NCBI GenBank assembly: GCA_937915865.1
Contig: CALGIG010000080.1
Span: 62,001-126,000 of the forward strand
Length of the DNA stretch: 64,000 bases
Direction: 5' to 3'
DNA from: an uncultured Prolixibacteraceae bacterium
Lineage (GTDB): Bacteria; Bacteroidota; Bacteroidia; Bacteroidales; Prolixibacteraceae
The position numbers and the translations under genes are program-made. Positions 63,198 through 64,000 of the stretch are shown in pieces. How positions within the stretch are numbered: position 1 is the first letter of the stretch; each line of letters begins with the position of its first letter. The notes under the pieces were generated by a model. It was not told where the DNA came from. It was given only the letters and a program-made list of their open reading frames with translations, and did not search any database.

Positions 63198-64000
63198 ATG
63201 AAAAGTACCATTAAATCGACACTTCGGAATTTTATCCGAAAGCCGGTAACCAACCTGATCAATTTGAGCGGTCTGGTTATTAGTCTGACGCTGGTAATTA
63301 TCCTTGCTGTTTACTCGTATAGCGAACTAACAACTGACAACTACCACAAAAACGGCGACCGTGTTTATTTGTATGCCGATTTAAATGGGAATATATATTT
63401 GCCCGCCTTGCTGAAGGATCAGATTGATCTCTCCATACCAGATATTGAAGCATCTGTAAGGGTATCCGGAACCTGGGATATCCCGGTTTTTCAAGCAGAT
63501 AAAGGTGAACCAATAACATCTGATCTGGTTTTTGCCGACGAGGACTTTTTCAAACTTTTTACTTACCATGTAGTCGAAGGCAATTTGTCGACAGCATTGA
63601 AAGCCCCAATGACAGTAGTTATTACCAAGTCACTGGCTGGAAAACTCTTCGGGAAGGAGCCTGCAATTGGGAAAACGTTCAAACTCAACAACAATAAGGA
63701 GTTGACTGTGACGGCTGTCGTTGAAGAGCCCAAAGCCAATTCTTGTTTTTCATTCAATGCGCTGACTTCCAATGCCACACGTAAAATAGTGATGCCCAAT
63801 GAAGGTGAATTTACTGATTGGGATAATGGGAACTTTCAGCTGTTTGTACTACTTAGAAAAGGTGTTGACACTGAGAAAATAACGAAAAGCATCCTGAAAC
63901 TTTTTCCTGAGACAACTAGAAATTTCTACCCAGGGCTTAAGTTAAATCCGTTGAGAAGTATCTATTTCTCAAATTTCAATCTTTACGGCAACACCTATTT
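63198..64000 (+). CDS. P22: FtsX/MacB-type ABC permease, N-terminal part (cut by window edge)
   Basis: The frame is open from the ATG at 63198 to the right edge (267 codons). It begins MKSTIKSTLRNFIRKPVTNL, TM1 lies at about 20-43 and periplasmic domain 1 follows, with EEPKANS. It matches P21 closely along its whole visible length: LINL.GL.ISL.LVIIL, YSYSELTTD, KDQIDL..PDIE, DFFKLFTY, VEGNLSTAL, LTSNATRKIV. This is the clearest recent tandem duplication in the array and shows that the array continues beyond the window. Confidence 0.93.
   Translation, partial: MKSTIKSTLRNFIRKPVTNLINLSGLVISLTLVIILAVYSYSELTTDNYHKNGDRVYLYADLNGNIYLPALLKDQIDLSIPDIEASVRVSGTWDIPVFQADKGEPITSDLVFADEDFFKLFTYHVVEGNLSTALKAPMTVVITKSLAGKLFGKEPAIGKTFKLNNNKELTVTAVVEEPKANSCFSFNALTSNATRKIVMPNEGEFTDWDNGNFQLFVLLRKGVDTEKITKSILKLFPETTRNFYPGLKLNPLRSIYFSNFNLYGNTY

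Overview
The window comes from a member of the Bacteroidota, probably a Bacteroidia lineage (genus not resolvable). The pointers are AT-rich coding, the near absence of Shine-Dalgarno sites, RagB/MacB-style 8-TM permeases ending in NPVEALRYE-type tails, a GAFTDA-type sigma-54 activator, and small intergenic palindromes typical of that phylum.

Layout. Bases 1-3393, minus strand: a compact regulatory operon of an NtrC-family sigma-54-dependent response regulator, a membrane histidine kinase that overlaps it by 4 bases, and a lipoprotein gene cut by the window edge. Bases 3394-3572: the divergent control region, with a perfect palindrome (TTGACA-N6-TGTCAA) 81 bases upstream of a good -24/-12 sigma-54 promoter. 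Bases 3573-7256, plus strand: outer-membrane factor (TolC type), periplasmic adaptor (HlyD/MacA type) and an ABC ATPase (LolD/MacB type). From 7474 to the right edge the window is essentially one tandem array of 8-TM FtsX/MacB-type ABC permeases: 21 complete genes (called P1 to P21 here), a 22nd cut by the edge, one half-length fragment, one decayed fragment and one tail-only remnant. A second, unusual ABC ATPase lies between P1 and P2. A Cys-rich secreted protein sits between P14 and P15, and a three-gene block (AhpD-like, GNAT, membrane acyltransferase) between P15 and P16.

How it may work. Each permease has two copies of a unit made of one TM helix, a MacB-type periplasmic domain and three TM helices, so one polypeptide could pair with an ATPase dimer. 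One or two ATPases and a single adaptor/TolC pair would therefore have to serve more than 20 permeases, unless other subunits are encoded elsewhere. The periplasmic domains differ strongly between paralogues. The last ~55-100 residues (second coupling loop, TM7, TM8) are close to identical in most genes, and in places identical base for base, which points to gene conversion. A second copy of the TTGACA-N6-TGTCAA palindrome lies upstream of P16, 82 bases before a degenerate sigma-54-like element, so the same response regulator may control two transcription units: outer-membrane factor to P15, and P16 onward. The first permeases of the two units, P1 and P16, are close relatives of each other.

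Intergenic repeats are abundant: ~33-bp perfect hairpins between permeases, and a 115-128-bp composite element with inverted ends whose right end stops 13-14 bases before three start codons. No tRNA, rRNA, CRISPR array or transposase was seen.
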